The notes: a model not told the origin generated them from the letters alone. DNA of 64,000 nt from Mycobacterium tilburgii (GCF_902168065.1 NZ_LR655690.1:248001-312000), one strand, 5' to 3'. Positions 18,779 to 29,201 are shown, counted from the stretch's first letter. Numbers and translations: made by a program.

Positions 18779-19300
18779 CTCGCCGCGTGGGGACGGACAG
18801 ACAACCAACCGAAATTCATTCAGTCGCGAATTCATTCAGTCGCGCCACGAAGAGATGAGCGCGTTCGAGGAGGTCGGTTACGCCAAGTTCACGAGTCGGG
18901 TTGGGGTATGTGTGGGCACGTCGGGCCCGGGTGCAATCCATCTGCTCAACGGACTCTACGACGCCATACTCGACCACGTCCCGGTAATGGCGATCGTCGG
19001 ACAGACCAACCGCAGCACCATGGGCGGCTCCTATCAGCAGGAGGTCGACCTGATGAGCCTGTTCAAGGACGTCGCCAGCGATTACATCCAATTGGTCACT
19101 GTCCCAGAGCAACTGCCCAATGTTCTGGATCGCGCCATCCGGATAGCGATGACGCAGCGAGCTCCGACCGCGCTGATCTCCCGCCGATGTCCAGGAACTG
19201 CCGTACTCATCGCCCACCCACGCCTTCAAAATGGTTCCGTCCAACCAGGGCATCGAGTACCCGGCGATTTCCCCGACGATGCCGCGATCAGCCGCCCACT
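18779..19300 (+). pseudogene. Thiamine-PP-dependent enzyme (pyruvate oxidase/acetolactate synthase type), internal remnant
   Basis: One frame gives LAAWGRTDNQPKFIQSR. After a 16-bp duplication the next frame gives RHEEMSAFEEVGYAKFTSRV, GVCVGTSGPGAIHLLNGLYD, HVPVMAIVGQTNRSTMGGSY, QQEVDLMSLFKDVASDYIQL and PEQLPNVLDRAIRIAM. The conserved cofactor-activating Glu lies in RHEEMSAF. The first 30-40 residues and everything after about residue 200 (central and diphosphate-binding domains) are missing. The open frame continues into the downstream reductase gene only by chance. Confidence 0.75.
18813..18844 (+). repeat. Two perfect tandem copies of a 16-bp unit
   Basis: AATTCATTCAGTCGCG at 18813 and 18829. 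The duplication lies exactly at the point where the thiamine-PP enzyme changes frame (FIQSR is encoded in both frames), so it is the inactivating lesion at this site. Confidence 0.97.
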
Positions 19301-19535
19301 GAGCCCACTGGCCGACGCCAGCAATGGCAATCACCACGATGGATCTGGCGCGCCCAAGGGCCTGAAGGTGAGGTTTGTGCGGGCGGCGGCGACCAAGGCC
19401 AACGTGGTCATAGACCTCCACGTGGTTAGCCTCGGCACCACCGATGCCAGCGCGCCCCGTCAGCATCGTCAACTACATCCTAAACAAGATTCCGGACTGA
19501 CCATCCGACCGCGTCCACCCCAGTACGGTGGACAC

Positions 19536-20507
19536 ATGAAATATGTCGACGTCGACGGAGTGGGACGGGTCAGCCGGATCGGGTTGGGCACCTGGCAGTT
19601 CGGCTCGCGCGAGTGGGGTTACGGGGAGGACTACGCCGCTGGCCCCGCCCGGCAGATCGTGCAGCGGGCCCTGGCGCTGGGCGTCACGTTGTTCGACACT
19701 GCCGAGGTCTACGGGCTGGGCAAAAGCGAACGGATCCTCGGCGAGGCGCTCAGCGATCGGCGCAGCGAGGTCGTGGTTGCCAGCAAGATCTTCCCGTTCG
19801 CACCGTTTCCCGCGGTGATCAAGCAGCGCGAGCGGGCCAGCGCGCAGCGACTGCAGCTCGACCGCATTCCGCTCTACCAGATCCACCAGCCCAATCCGCT
19901 GGTGCCCGATTCGGTGATCATGCCGGGCATGCGCGACCTGCTCGACAACGGCGACATCGGCGCCGCCGGCGTCTCGAACTATTCGCTGGCACGGTGGCAG
20001 AAGGCCGACGCCGCGCTGGGCCGGCCGGTCATCAGCAACCAGGTGCACTTCTCGCTGGCTTTCCCCAAGGCGCTGAAGAACCTGGTGCCGTTCGCCGAGC
20101 GGGAGAACCGAATCGTGATCGCCTACAGCCCCCTGGAACAGGGGCTGCTCGGCGGCAAGTACGGCGTTGACAACCGTCCCGGCGGTATCCGCGCGATCAA
20201 CTCACTGTTCGGCACCGAAAACCTGCGCCGCCTCGAGGCGCTGCTGCAGCTGCTGCGCGACGTCGCCAACGAAGTCGACGCCCAGCCCGCACAGGTGGCG
20301 CTGGCCTGGCTGATCAGTTATCCGGGCGTGGTCGCCATCCCCGGCGCGTCCAGCGTCGAGCAGCTCGAATTCAACGTCGCGGCCGCTGACATCGAGTTGC
20401 CGACAAAGTCTCGGGACGCGCTGACCGAGACGGCGCTGGCGTTCCGGCCGGTGTCACCGGTCCGCTTCGTGACCGACCTGGCGCGAGAGAAGCTCGCCGG
20501 TCACTGA
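19536..20507 (+). CDS. Aldo/keto reductase (Rv2298-like)
   Basis: A 323-residue NADPH-dependent oxidoreductase with a TIM-barrel fold. It begins MKYVDVDGVGRVSRIGLGTW and carries LFDTAEVYGLGKSERILGEA with the catalytic Asp and Tyr, VVVASKIFPFAPFP with the catalytic Lys, and IYQIHQPN-type strand residues (YQIHQPNPLVPDSV). GVSNYSLARW and VAIPGASSVEQLEFN form the cofactor site. Length and ends match M. tuberculosis Rv2298. The long open frame upstream belongs to the broken thiamine-PP gene, so ATG 19536 is the start. The substrate is unknown. Confidence 0.9.
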   Translation: MKYVDVDGVGRVSRIGLGTWQFGSREWGYGEDYAAGPARQIVQRALALGVTLFDTAEVYGLGKSERILGEALSDRRSEVVVASKIFPFAPFPAVIKQRERASAQRLQLDRIPLYQIHQPNPLVPDSVIMPGMRDLLDNGDIGAAGVSNYSLARWQKADAALGRPVISNQVHFSLAFPKALKNLVPFAERENRIVIAYSPLEQGLLGGKYGVDNRPGGIRAINSLFGTENLRRLEALLQLLRDVANEVDAQPAQVALAWLISYPGVVAIPGASSVEQLEFNVAAADIELPTKSRDALTETALAFRPVSPVRFVTDLAREKLAGH

Positions 20508-21290
20508 GCCGGGGCGAGAACGGCGGCGCTGGCGGGTCCTCCCCGGGCGACCACCATGATGCACATCGGGGTGGACGCATTGGTGCGCAGGATCATGTGC
20601 ACCACCTCGATCAGGTCTTCGACTGGCATCAACTTGCCCGGCATGCAGCCACGCTGCACCCAGAGCGGGTAGGCCTGCATCGTCAGATCCGTATACCAGC
20701 CGGCGTTCATCCCCGTCGCCCCATCACCCTCACCGTCCGGGCACTCCCCGACGATCAGGTTGGTAAAGCCGATGTCGAGGTGTTCGGCTCGCCACGCCCC
20801 GACGAGTCGTTTCAAAGTGGCCTTGCTCACACCGTAGGCGCGGAGGCCGAGCCAGGATAGTTAGTACGAACCGGCGTCGCTGGACAGATAGATCACCTTG
20901 CCCGTCGACGCCGTCAGGTGCGGCAACGCGGCAGCCGTCACCAGAGACGCGCCGATGACATTGGTGTCGAAAGATTCCGGCGCCCAGGTGTCGGCATCGG
21001 TGTCGACCATGCGCACCAGCGGGCTTATGGCGGGCGTGTAGACCACGTTGTCGATGCCGTCCAGCGCTTCGTCGGCCCCGGTCTATGGACGATCGCAGCG
21101 ACGCCGCGTCGGTGATGTCGCAGGCAACGGCAACCGCATCCGGCCCCGCCTCCTTGGCGGCGCTTTCGAGACGCTCGAGGTTCCGGGCGAGAAGCGCTAC
21201 GCTTTCCCCGCGCTGGCCGAGTCCCATACCGATGCAACGCCCGAGACACTCGATGCACCGACAACCACTGTCCTTGACATATTTGCCCTC
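20501..21290 (-). pseudogene. Short-chain dehydrogenase, nonsense and frameshift
   Basis: Upstream frame: GLGQRGESVALLARNLERLE, then DAVAVACDITDAASLRSSID. After a frame change near 21075: NVVYTPAISPLVRMVDTDAD and STGKVIYLSSDAGSY. A TAA stop at 20861 then interrupts the same frame before SWLGLRAYGVSKATLKRLVG, which holds the catalytic Tyr-X3-Lys. The tail ends VLAPAQ at 20501, overlapping the reductase stop by seven bases. The dinucleotide-binding GxxxGIG region is already degraded. Confidence 0.8.
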
Positions 21291-21356
21291 TCTTGTAACG
21301 AGCCCGCTGCGGCACAGCGTATCCAGCACGGGTTCGGCATGTCACTGCCGGGCAGT

Positions 21357-22610
21357 TCACGCCCGACTTGCCCGCCGCAAGGACCGCTCGACCGAGAATC
21401 GGGTCACGGCATCCCGGCCACCCAATTTCTGTTGGTAAATCGCTTCGTCGGCACGCGCGGTGACCGAGGAGACCGGCTCGCCGGGCAGCGCGATGGTCGC
21501 GCCGACGCTCAGGGTTGCGTGGATCGCGTGCCCCCGACGTCGATGGGTTCGGCGGCGCGACCGCGTATCTTCTCGGCGATGCGGGCGACCTCGTCATTCC
21601 CGCGGACACCGGGCAGCAGGACCAGGATTTCTTCGCCCCCGGTCCGCCCAACGGTGTCGTCCCGTCGGACGCATTCGCGGATCCAGGAGGCGAGTGTGGC
21701 CAGTACGACGTCGCCGACGCCATGTCCCCCGGTGTCGTTGATGTCTTTGAAGTGGTCGACGTCGCAGAACAGGATGCCGACATAGGTTCCGGAGGGTCGC
21801 GGTTCCTGCAGAGCGGCCTCGAGACGCCTTATGGTCTCGGCCCGGTTGGCCAGGCCGGTCAAGGTGGCGAACCGGGCCATTCGTTCCAGCCGCCGCTCGG
21901 CTTCGACCTGATCATCGGCGACGCGCAGCGCCGCGATCACTCCATCGGTTTTGCCGTCGGCGTCGACGTAGGGTTTCGCCTGCCCGTCGACCCAGCGGTA
22001 CCCCGCGTCGACGGAAAGGATCCGGAATCGCTGGATCACCGCCTCGCCCTGCGCGACGCGCTACAGCGCCGCCTCGACCGTGTCGCGGTCCTCGGAATGG
22101 ATGCGCTCGCTGAAGCCGGAGTTCAGCCGGCGCTGCGGCGGGCCACCCAGCGCGGCGGCGACCGATGGCGAAACCCAGGCGGCGTCGCGGCCGTGCAGGT
22201 GCACGATGACGTCCACGGCGTTGTCGGCCAGAATCCAATACCGCATCTCGGCGTCCGCGCGCAGCTTGCTGACCAGCTCCTTGTCGATGAGCAGCTGTTG
22301 TTCACGCTGGCTCAAGTAGAACGAGATCGCCCCGACGACCAGCGTTCCCACCACGATCGACAGGCTTCATTCGGCGTGGTCGCCGTGCAGGCCGATGTTG
22401 AGAAAGGTCAGCCTGGACAGCGCCACCACGACCGAAAACGCGGCCAGGATGCCCACCAAGCGGGCCAGCGAGCGCCAATCGGGTCGCGCGAAGGGCCAGG
22501 CAAAACGAGCTCGCTCTCACGGTCGGCAGCGGCGACAATGAAATCACGGTGATCCGTACACCGGCGCGTTATTCCAGCTTCGACGCGGCGGCTGCCGATC
22601 CCCCACCGGC
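21357..22610 (-). pseudogene. Membrane PAS-GGDEF diguanylate cyclase, broken
   Basis: Reading leftward: a membrane region (SLARLVGILAAFSVVVALSR, VGTLVVGAISFYLSQREQQ), a PAS domain (LADNAVDVIVHLHGRDAAW), and a GGDEF domain (FATLTGLANRAETIRRLEAA, ILFCDVDHFKDINDTGGHG, GRTGGEEILVLLPG). TGA near 22366 and TAG near 22066 interrupt the frame, and a frame change near 21510 separates ATLSVGATIALPGEPVSSVT and the true end at 21357. The product would have made cyclic di-GMP. It is clearly inactive. Confidence 0.8.
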
Positions 22611-22868
22611 CACAGGCGAGCACAACAACATCTATCTCATTGAGCCGTGATGTCCCTGTTGGCGACCTTCTGAGTCACCGATGACAGATACGGTTGTCAG
22701 TATGCCGGCACGTGATTTTCTTTGAGTTGTCGATGAATGCGTAGTCGTTCGTCGAGACCGTTCGACAACCGGGGAATGCTTCCCCACAACGAACTTGCCG
22801 CAGGCGGCGCAATGTCTCGCCGTTTGCTGATTTGCGGCGTCGCGGTTGTGAAAGCCCCTGACCTCGCG

Positions 22869-22897
22869 TTGACACGCGGCCGTCTACCGGTCATAAA
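22869..22897 (+). promoter_or_regulatory. Housekeeping-type promoter for the SulP-carbonic anhydrase gene
   Basis: TTGACA at 22869, a 17-base spacer and CATAAA at 22892 resemble a sigma-A promoter. AAGGAG follows at about 22912 and the gene starts at 22925. The -35 is perfect; the -10 matches in four of six positions. Confidence 0.5.
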
Positions 22898-22924
22898 GGG
22901 GTCTTCAGCCGAAGGAGTCAATTT

Positions 22925-25189
22925 ATGAATGCGCCCATCACCACTAGCAAAAGAACGGCAAAGGGGCCGTCGTTTCTGCAGAATCTGCGTCACGACCTGC
23001 CTGCCTCACTTGTCGTCTTCCTTGTCGCGCTGCCGCTTTCACTCGGTATCGCGATCGCCTCGGGCGCCCCACTTCTCGCCGGCTTGATCGCGGGGGTGGT
23101 CGGCGGCATCGTGGCCGGCGCACTCGGCGGGTCCGCGTTTCAGGTCAGCGGCCCCGCTGCGGGTCTGACCGTTGTGGTCGCCGGGCTGATCGACGAACTT
23201 GGCTTTCCGATGCTGTGCGTGATGACCGCCGCCGCGGGGGCACTACAGATCGGGTTCGGCCTGAGCCGGATGGCTCGCGCCGCGCTGGCCATCGCCCCGG
23301 TGGTCGTGCACGCGATGCTGGCGGGCATCGGAATCACGATCATGCTGCAGCAGATTCACGTCCTGATGGGCGGATCGTCACACAGTTCGGCGTGGCAGAA
23401 CCTCATCGCGCTGCCCAACGGCATCCTCAATCACGAACTGCACGAGGTGATAACCGGAGCGACGGTGATCGTCATCTTGTTGGTGTGGAATCGGCTGCCG
23501 GCGAAGGTACGGGCTGTCCCCGCCCCGCTGGTGGCGATCGTCGCGGCCACCGCGTTCGCGATGGCGACGGGCCTGGACACTGATCGAACCTCGCTGTCGG
23601 GCAACTTCTTTGACGCCATCAACCTGCCGCACCTCACCGGCACGACACCCAAAGGCGACCCGTGGCTCGAGGAGGCCGGCGACATCATCGTGGGCGTGCT
23701 CACGATCGCACTGATCGCCGGCGTCGAATCGCTGTTGTGCGCGGTCGGGGTGGACAAGCTGCACGACGGTCAGCGGACGAACTTCGACCGGGAGATCATC
23801 GGCCAGGGCGCGGCGAACGTAATGTCCGGACTGCTAGGCGGGCTGCCGGTCACCGGCGTCATAGTGCGCAGTTCGGCCAACATGGCCGCCGGCGCCCGCA
23901 CCCGGATGTCGGCGATCCTGCACGGCGTCTGGATCCTGCTGTTCGCCTCGCTGTTCACCAACCTAGTGGAACTCATCCCAAAGGCCGCCCTGGCCGGACT
24001 TCTGATCGTGATAGGCGCCCAGCTGGTCAAACTCGCTCACATCGAACTTGCCTGGCGGACAGGAAACTTCGCGATCTACGCCATCACCATCGTCTCGGTG
24101 GTATTCCTCAACCTGCTGGAGGGAGTGGCCATCGGACTGGCCGTCGCGATCATCATGCTGCTGGTCCGGGTCGTGCGTGCGCCCGTCGTGGTTCAGCCGA
24201 TCGGAGACGAGCAGTCCACGCAGTGGCGGATCAATATCGACGGCACACTCAGCTTCTTGCTGCTGCCCCGCCTGACCAAGGCTCTCGCTTCGGTCCCCGA
24301 GGGATCGCAGGTGACATTAAACCTGAACGCAGACTACATCGACGACTCTGTCTCCGAGGCGATCACCGACTGGAAGCGGTCCCATGAGGCACGGGGCGGC
24401 GTTGTGGCCATCGTCGAAACGTCGGCCGCGAAGCTGCACGAAGCGCACGCCCGCCCACCGCAGCGCCACTTTCGCCCGAGTTCGATTGCGTTGGCGCCGT
24501 GGCGGTCCGTGCGTGGCCGTCATGATGATCCCGCCGAAGCATCCATTCTGGACCGCGTCGACGAGTATCACCGCAACGGTGCAGCCGTTCTGCAGCAACA
24601 CATTTCCGACCTCAATGGCTCGCACGACCCCTACGCGCTGTTTCTGACCTGTGCAGACTCACGCATCCTGCCGAACGTCATCACCGCAAGCGGCCCAGGC
24701 GACCTCTACACCATCCGCAACTTCGGCAACCTGGTGCCCAACGACAGTCGCGACCGATCCATCGATGCCGCACTCGAATTCGCCGTCGGACAACTGGGGG
24801 TGCGTTCGGTAGTCATCTGCGGGCACTCGGAGTGCGCCGCGATGAAGGTGCTCATCGACGACAACATCGACCGGGCAACCACACCGATGGGCCAGTGGCT
24901 CGAATACGGCAGCGAAAGCCTGGCCGCCTACCACGACCACCATCCGGCCCGCCGCAGCGCGGAGGCCGTCGGCTACTCGGAGGTCGACCGGCTCAGCGTG
25001 GTGAACGTCGCGATTCAGCTGAAAAGGCTTACCCGCCACCCGATCTTGGTGGACGCGATCGAATCCGGCAGGCTTCAGGTGGTCGGCATCTTCTTCGACA
25101 TTCCGACCACCCGGGTGTACGAAGTGACTCCGCACGGCATCCTGTGCGCCGAGGAGTCGGTGCGGTCGGTGGCGCACTCGGAGACCTAG
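22925..25189 (+). CDS. SulP-family anion transporter fused to a beta-carbonic anhydrase (Rv3273-like)
   Basis: A 754-residue fusion. Residues 1 to about 410 form the SulP transporter core (LPASLVVFLVALPLSLGIAI, GPAAGLTVVVAGLIDEL, MVGAQLVKLAHIEL-like helix 10). Residues 430-500 form a short STAS-like link (INIDGTLSFLLLPRLTKAL). From about 540 a beta-carbonic anhydrase follows, with zinc ligands Cys 576 (TCADSRILPN, with Asp 578), His 634 and Cys 637 (VICGHSECAAM). The design suggests bicarbonate uptake or CO2 hydration at the membrane. AAGGAG precedes ATG 22925. It is intact although all adjacent signalling genes are broken. Confidence 0.93.
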   Translation: MNAPITTSKRTAKGPSFLQNLRHDLPASLVVFLVALPLSLGIAIASGAPLLAGLIAGVVGGIVAGALGGSAFQVSGPAAGLTVVVAGLIDELGFPMLCVMTAAAGALQIGFGLSRMARAALAIAPVVVHAMLAGIGITIMLQQIHVLMGGSSHSSAWQNLIALPNGILNHELHEVITGATVIVILLVWNRLPAKVRAVPAPLVAIVAATAFAMATGLDTDRTSLSGNFFDAINLPHLTGTTPKGDPWLEEAGDIIVGVLTIALIAGVESLLCAVGVDKLHDGQRTNFDREIIGQGAANVMSGLLGGLPVTGVIVRSSANMAAGARTRMSAILHGVWILLFASLFTNLVELIPKAALAGLLIVIGAQLVKLAHIELAWRTGNFAIYAITIVSVVFLNLLEGVAIGLAVAIIMLLVRVVRAPVVVQPIGDEQSTQWRINIDGTLSFLLLPRLTKALASVPEGSQVTLNLNADYIDDSVSEAITDWKRSHEARGGVVAIVETSAAKLHEAHARPPQRHFRPSSIALAPWRSVRGRHDDPAEASILDRVDEYHRNGAAVLQQHISDLNGSHDPYALFLTCADSRILPNVITASGPGDLYTIRNFGNLVPNDSRDRSIDAALEFAVGQLGVRSVVICGHSECAAMKVLIDDNIDRATTPMGQWLEYGSESLAAYHDHHPARRSAEAVGYSEVDRLSVVNVAIQLKRLTRHPILVDAIESGRLQVVGIFFDIPTTRVYEVTPHGILCAEESVRSVAHSET

Positions 25190-26696
25190 CCGGCCTCGGA
25201 CATCGGTGTAGGCCGTATCGATGCGGACAGTGCCGTCGTGGTACTCGACGATCTTCTTCACCAGCGCCAGGCCGACGCCGGTACCCGGATACACCTCCCA
25301 GCCATGCAGGCGCTGGAAGATCACGAAGACCTTTTCGGTGAACTCCTCGGCGATGCCGATGCCGTTATCCGACACGGTCAGCAGCCACTGGTTGGTATCG
25401 GGGCGCAGTTCGCAGTCAATCACGATGCGCGGCGGCCGTTCGACGTGCCGGAACTTGATCGCGTTGCCGATTAGGTTCTGCCACAACATGGTCAGCAACG
25501 TGGGATCCCCAACGACCTGGGGCAGAGGCCGGCCAGGCCGCACGATCTCGGTGTTGGATTCCTCGATGGCGGCTTCCAGGTTCGCCACCGCCGCATCCAG
25601 CTCGACCTCGGTTTGCTTGCTTCCCATCCGGCCGACCCGGGAAAAGCTCAGCAGGTCGCTGATCAGCACCTGCATGCGTTTGGCGCCGTCGACCGCGTAG
25701 TTGATGTATTCGATGCCCCTCTCGTCGAGCTGGTCGCCGTAGCGCTTATCGAGTAACTGACAGAAGGAGGCGACCTTGCGCAGCGGCTCCTGCAGGTCGT
25801 GTGAGGCCACATAGGCGAACTGTTCGAGTTCGGCGTTGGAGCGCTTCAATTCGACCGTCTGCTCGTCCAGCCGCGCTTCGGCGGCCCGCGAGATGTCGAG
25901 CGCGGACACAATGCGCTGCCGCATGTTCGCGACGTCGACGGCGATGTCGCGAATGTCCTTGGGCCCTTGGGTTTGTGCGATGGTCTCGGTGAAATTGTCC
26001 TCGGTGATCCGCCGGCAGGACGCGACCAAGGCCGCCAGCGGCCGGGTGATCGCCGCCCGGGTCAGCACCCCCAGCGTGATCGCGAGACCGAAAGACACCA
26101 GCACCACCGCGCCCAACACCCAGTCGCGCCACGCGGTGACAGTGTTTAGTTCGTTGACAGCCTGCGCGGACGCCGCGGCGAGACCGGTGTTCTGTGCATC
26201 GAAAAGCGCTCGCAATTTGTCGAATTCGGCTTTGCCACGGTCCGCGACTGTGCTGTTGGCGATGCCCGGTGAATTGGGGGTCACTTTGGTGATCGACGGC
26301 TCGGCGGAGCTGACCCGCAATTCGATGGCGGCCCGCTCGATGGCGTCCAAGTCGTTGAGCAGTTCGATGCGCCCGCCGACCAGCCGTCGGAGCTCTTCGG
26401 CCGCCGCATGTTCGGCGTGCTGCCCGTCGTAGTACGGCGTGAGGAACTGCCGGTCGGCGGAGATCACCTAACCGCGCACACCGGTCTCCTGATCACGCAG
26501 CGCGGCCTGCAGTTGGAACGCGGCCACCCGCGCCGGCTGGATCTCCTCGCTCAGGCTGCGGGCCACATCGTCGCTGCGGTTCAGCAACGCCGCACCCGCC
26601 AGCGCGCCGACGAGCACCAGCACGCCCATGCTGAGCAGCACCAGGAACAACCAGCCCCGAACCGTGAGCTGCGCGCAACTGTGAGCCGGTGCTCAC
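25186..26696 (-). pseudogene. CHASE3-type sensor histidine kinase, nonsense and truncated C-terminus
   Basis: GTG near 26696 overlaps the stop of the upstream phosphatase gene. Helices LFLVLLSMGVLVLVGALAG and VLGAVVLVSFGLAITLGVLT flank a helical sensor region with LRDQETGVRG, interrupted by TAG at 26468 where relatives have Tyr. HAMP, then the HisKA box EQFAYVASHDLQEPLRKVAS, N-box WQNLIGNAIKF and G-box VSDNGIGIAEEF are all readable. After GTVRIDTAYT the usual C-terminal strand is lost and the frame runs antisense into the transporter gene. The probable original stop is the TAG at 25186, convergent with that gene. Confidence 0.85.
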
Positions 26697-27877
26697 GGCG
26701 CCGTCCGCTCCACCCGCACCACCGCGATGTCGTCGGTGAGACCACGCGCGGCTGGGCGAGCTCCTATGCACCGTCGATCAGCACGTCGACGAAAGCCGGC
26801 CCGGGAAGACCAGGGTAGTTACGCGCGAGTGCCAGCAAGCCATCCTCCCCAAGTCGCTCGTTGCCGGTTCCGGAATACCCCTCGAAAAGGCAGTCGGTGA
26901 GCAGCAGCCCCTGCTCCACCGGCAGTTCCAGCTCGTGCAGCGGCCAGTCGTCGGCGCGCAGCCCCAGTGCCGGTCCGGCCGGCGGCTCCACCCATCCACG
27001 GTCTGGGCACCGTGCCGCAACATACCCGAGTGACCGGCCCGAATCGAGGTCAACCGGGGGCTGTCCGGCGCGATCTCCAGCCACAGGACCGTCGCGAAGA
27101 TGCCGCTGCCGCTGTGTTCGGCATGCAGCACCCGGTCGAGCTGACGCATCAGTTCCCCGCTGCGGACGCCCGCGAAGGTCAGTGCACGCCAAGCGATTCG
27201 CAATGCGGCGACCAGGGCGGCCCCGTGCGGTCCGTGTCCGGCGACATCCCCGATCAAGACGTGGACGACCCGATCCGGTGTCTGCACGACATCGTAGAAG
27301 TCGCCGCACAGCAACGCGTTCTCGCGACTCGGCCGGTAGCGGGCAACGATCTCGACGCCCGGGTTGTTCAGCAGTAACGCTGACGGCAGCAGACCCCGCT
27401 CCAGCAGCGCGTTCTCGCGGGCCCGAAGCTTGAGTCACGTGCAGATCGGCCGCGATCAGCTCGACCCGTTTACGCTCGATCGCGTAAAGTAACGCACGGC
27501 GCAGCATGTCGGCTTCGACCCGCCTCTTGACCAGGTAATCCTGCGCCCCGGCTGCAACCGCCGATGCGCCGAAGTTCTCGTCGTGCAGACCGGTCAACAC
27601 CACGATCGGCACGGTCGCGTCGCGTTCGGCGATGCGGTTGAGCGCATCGATACCGTTGGCATCGGGCAGGTTCAGATCCAGCAACACGCAGTCGGGCCGG
27701 GCCGCGGCGAGTTCGCGCTCCGCGTGCGCCATCGACTGCGCCCGGGTCACCCGGATGTCGTCAACCGAATCGGCGATCAGATCCTCGACCAGCACCGCGT
27801 CGACCCGATCGTCTTCGACCAGCAAGCAGCGACAAGGTCTGCCAAGTTGCGGGCGGGCTGACCAGGCTCAGCATTCC
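26693..27877 (-). pseudogene. Fused response-regulator receiver / SpoIIE (PP2C-type) phosphatase, broken
   Basis: The receiver domain (LVEDDRVDAVLVEDLIADSV, PDCVLLDLNLPDANGIDAL with the phospho-acceptor Asp, IVVLTGLHDENFGASA, DYLVKRRVEAD) is linked to a SpoIIE-type phosphatase (ALLCGDFYDVVQTPDRVVH, VLIGDVAGHGPHGAALVAAL, IRAGHSGMLRHGAQTVDGW). Frame changes lie near 27432 and 26985, a TAG at 26764 replaces a conserved residue, and the last segment GLTDDIAVVRVERTAP is in yet another frame. It formed an operon with the histidine kinase (GTGA overlap). Confidence 0.82.
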
Positions 27878-28018
27878 GTACCCCTTGCCGCAGTCGTGCC
27901 CTTGCTCATCTCGCGCATGCGGCCGCTACATCCCCGAACGGCCAGCGTACGTGAGCTCGGTTGTAGCGACCGATCCTATTAGCAGCTGAATTTCCGGTTA
28001 ACTGGCCCCGGCGAGAGT

Positions 28019-29188
28019 TTAGCGCAGCAACGCCCGCGACATAACCACGCGCTGGATCTGGTTGGTGCCCTCGTAGATCTGGGTGATCTTGGCGTCACGC
28101 ATCATCCGCTCGACGGGGAAATCGACGGTGTAGCCGGCGCCACCGAACAGCTGCACGGCGTCGGTGGTGACCTCCATCGCGACGTCGGAGGCAAAGCACT
28201 TCGCCGCCGCCGAGATGAAGCCCAGATTGGATTCGCCGCGTTCGGCCCGTGCGGCGGCGCTGTACACCATCAGCCGGGCAGCCTCCACCTTCATCGCCAT
28301 ATCGGCCAGCATGAACTGCACGCCCTGGTTGTCGCTGATCGGACGGCCGAACTGCTTGCGGTCCTTGGTGTAGGCGATGGCGGCGTCCACGGAGCCCTGC
28401 GCGATGCCGACGGCCTGGGCGCCGATCGTGGGACGGGTGTGATCGAGGGTGGCCAGCGCCGTCTTGAAGCCGGTGCCGGGTTCGCCGATGATCCGGTCGC
28501 CGGGGATGCGGCAGTTCTCGAAGTACAGCTCCGTGGTCGGTGAGCCCTTGATACCGAGCTTCTTCTCCTTCGGGCCCACGGTGAAACCCTCGTCGTCCTT
28601 GTGCACCATGAACGACGAGATGCCGTTGGCGCCCTTGTCGGGATCGGTCACCGCCATCACCGTGTACCAGGTCGACTTGCCGCCGTTGGTGATCCAGCAC
28701 TTGGCGCCGTTGAGGATCCAGTGGTCGCCGTCGGCCTTGGCCCGGGCGCGCATCGAGGCCGCGTCGCTGCCGGCCCCGCGCTCGCTCAGGGCGTAGGAAG
28801 CCATCGCGCTGCCGGCCGCGATCGACGGCAGCACCTGCTTCTTGAGCTCCTCGGAGCCGCGCAGGATCAGGCCCATGGTGCCGAGCTTGTTCACCGCGGG
28901 GATCAACGACGCCGAGGTGTCGACCCGGGCGACCTCCTCGATGACAATGCAGGCGGCCACCGAGTCGGCGCCCTGGCCGCCGTACTCCTCGGGCACGTGC
29001 ATGGCGTTGAAGCCCGACGCGGTCAGCGCGTCCAGCGCCTCCTGCGGGAAGCGGGCATTCTCGTCCACATCCGCGGCGTGCGGGGCGATTTCCTTCTCCG
29101 CCAGCGCCCGGATCGCGGCCCGCAATTCCTGGTGCTCTTCGGGCAGTTGGAACAGATCAAAATCGGGATGTCCGGCCCATCCAGCCAT
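28019..29188 (-). CDS. fadE25: Acyl-CoA dehydrogenase FadE25
   Basis: A 389-residue FAD-dependent acyl-CoA dehydrogenase of beta-oxidation or branched-chain catabolism. Motifs include YALSERGAGSDAASM (FAD/substrate), WITNGGKSTWYTVMAV, and the C-terminal IYEGTNQIQRVVMSRALL with the catalytic Glu at about residue 373. I chose ATG 29188, preceded by a perfect AAGGAGG, rather than the longer open frame. It lies 13 bases after purE, in the same order as in M. tuberculosis (Rv3274c). Confidence 0.96.
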   Translation of the reverse strand: MAGWAGHPDFDLFQLPEEHQELRAAIRALAEKEIAPHAADVDENARFPQEALDALTASGFNAMHVPEEYGGQGADSVAACIVIEEVARVDTSASLIPAVNKLGTMGLILRGSEELKKQVLPSIAAGSAMASYALSERGAGSDAASMRARAKADGDHWILNGAKCWITNGGKSTWYTVMAVTDPDKGANGISSFMVHKDDEGFTVGPKEKKLGIKGSPTTELYFENCRIPGDRIIGEPGTGFKTALATLDHTRPTIGAQAVGIAQGSVDAAIAYTKDRKQFGRPISDNQGVQFMLADMAMKVEAARLMVYSAAARAERGESNLGFISAAAKCFASDVAMEVTTDAVQLFGGAGYTVDFPVERMMRDAKITQIYEGTNQIQRVVMSRALLR

Positions 29189-29201
29189 CAAGGCCTCCTT
29201 G

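Noticed and set aside
24659-25185. Downstream part of the long minus-strand kinase frame
   Set aside because: After GTVRIDTAYT the frame continues antisense to the carbonic anhydrase domain with no kinase homology. The true gene end is at about 25186.
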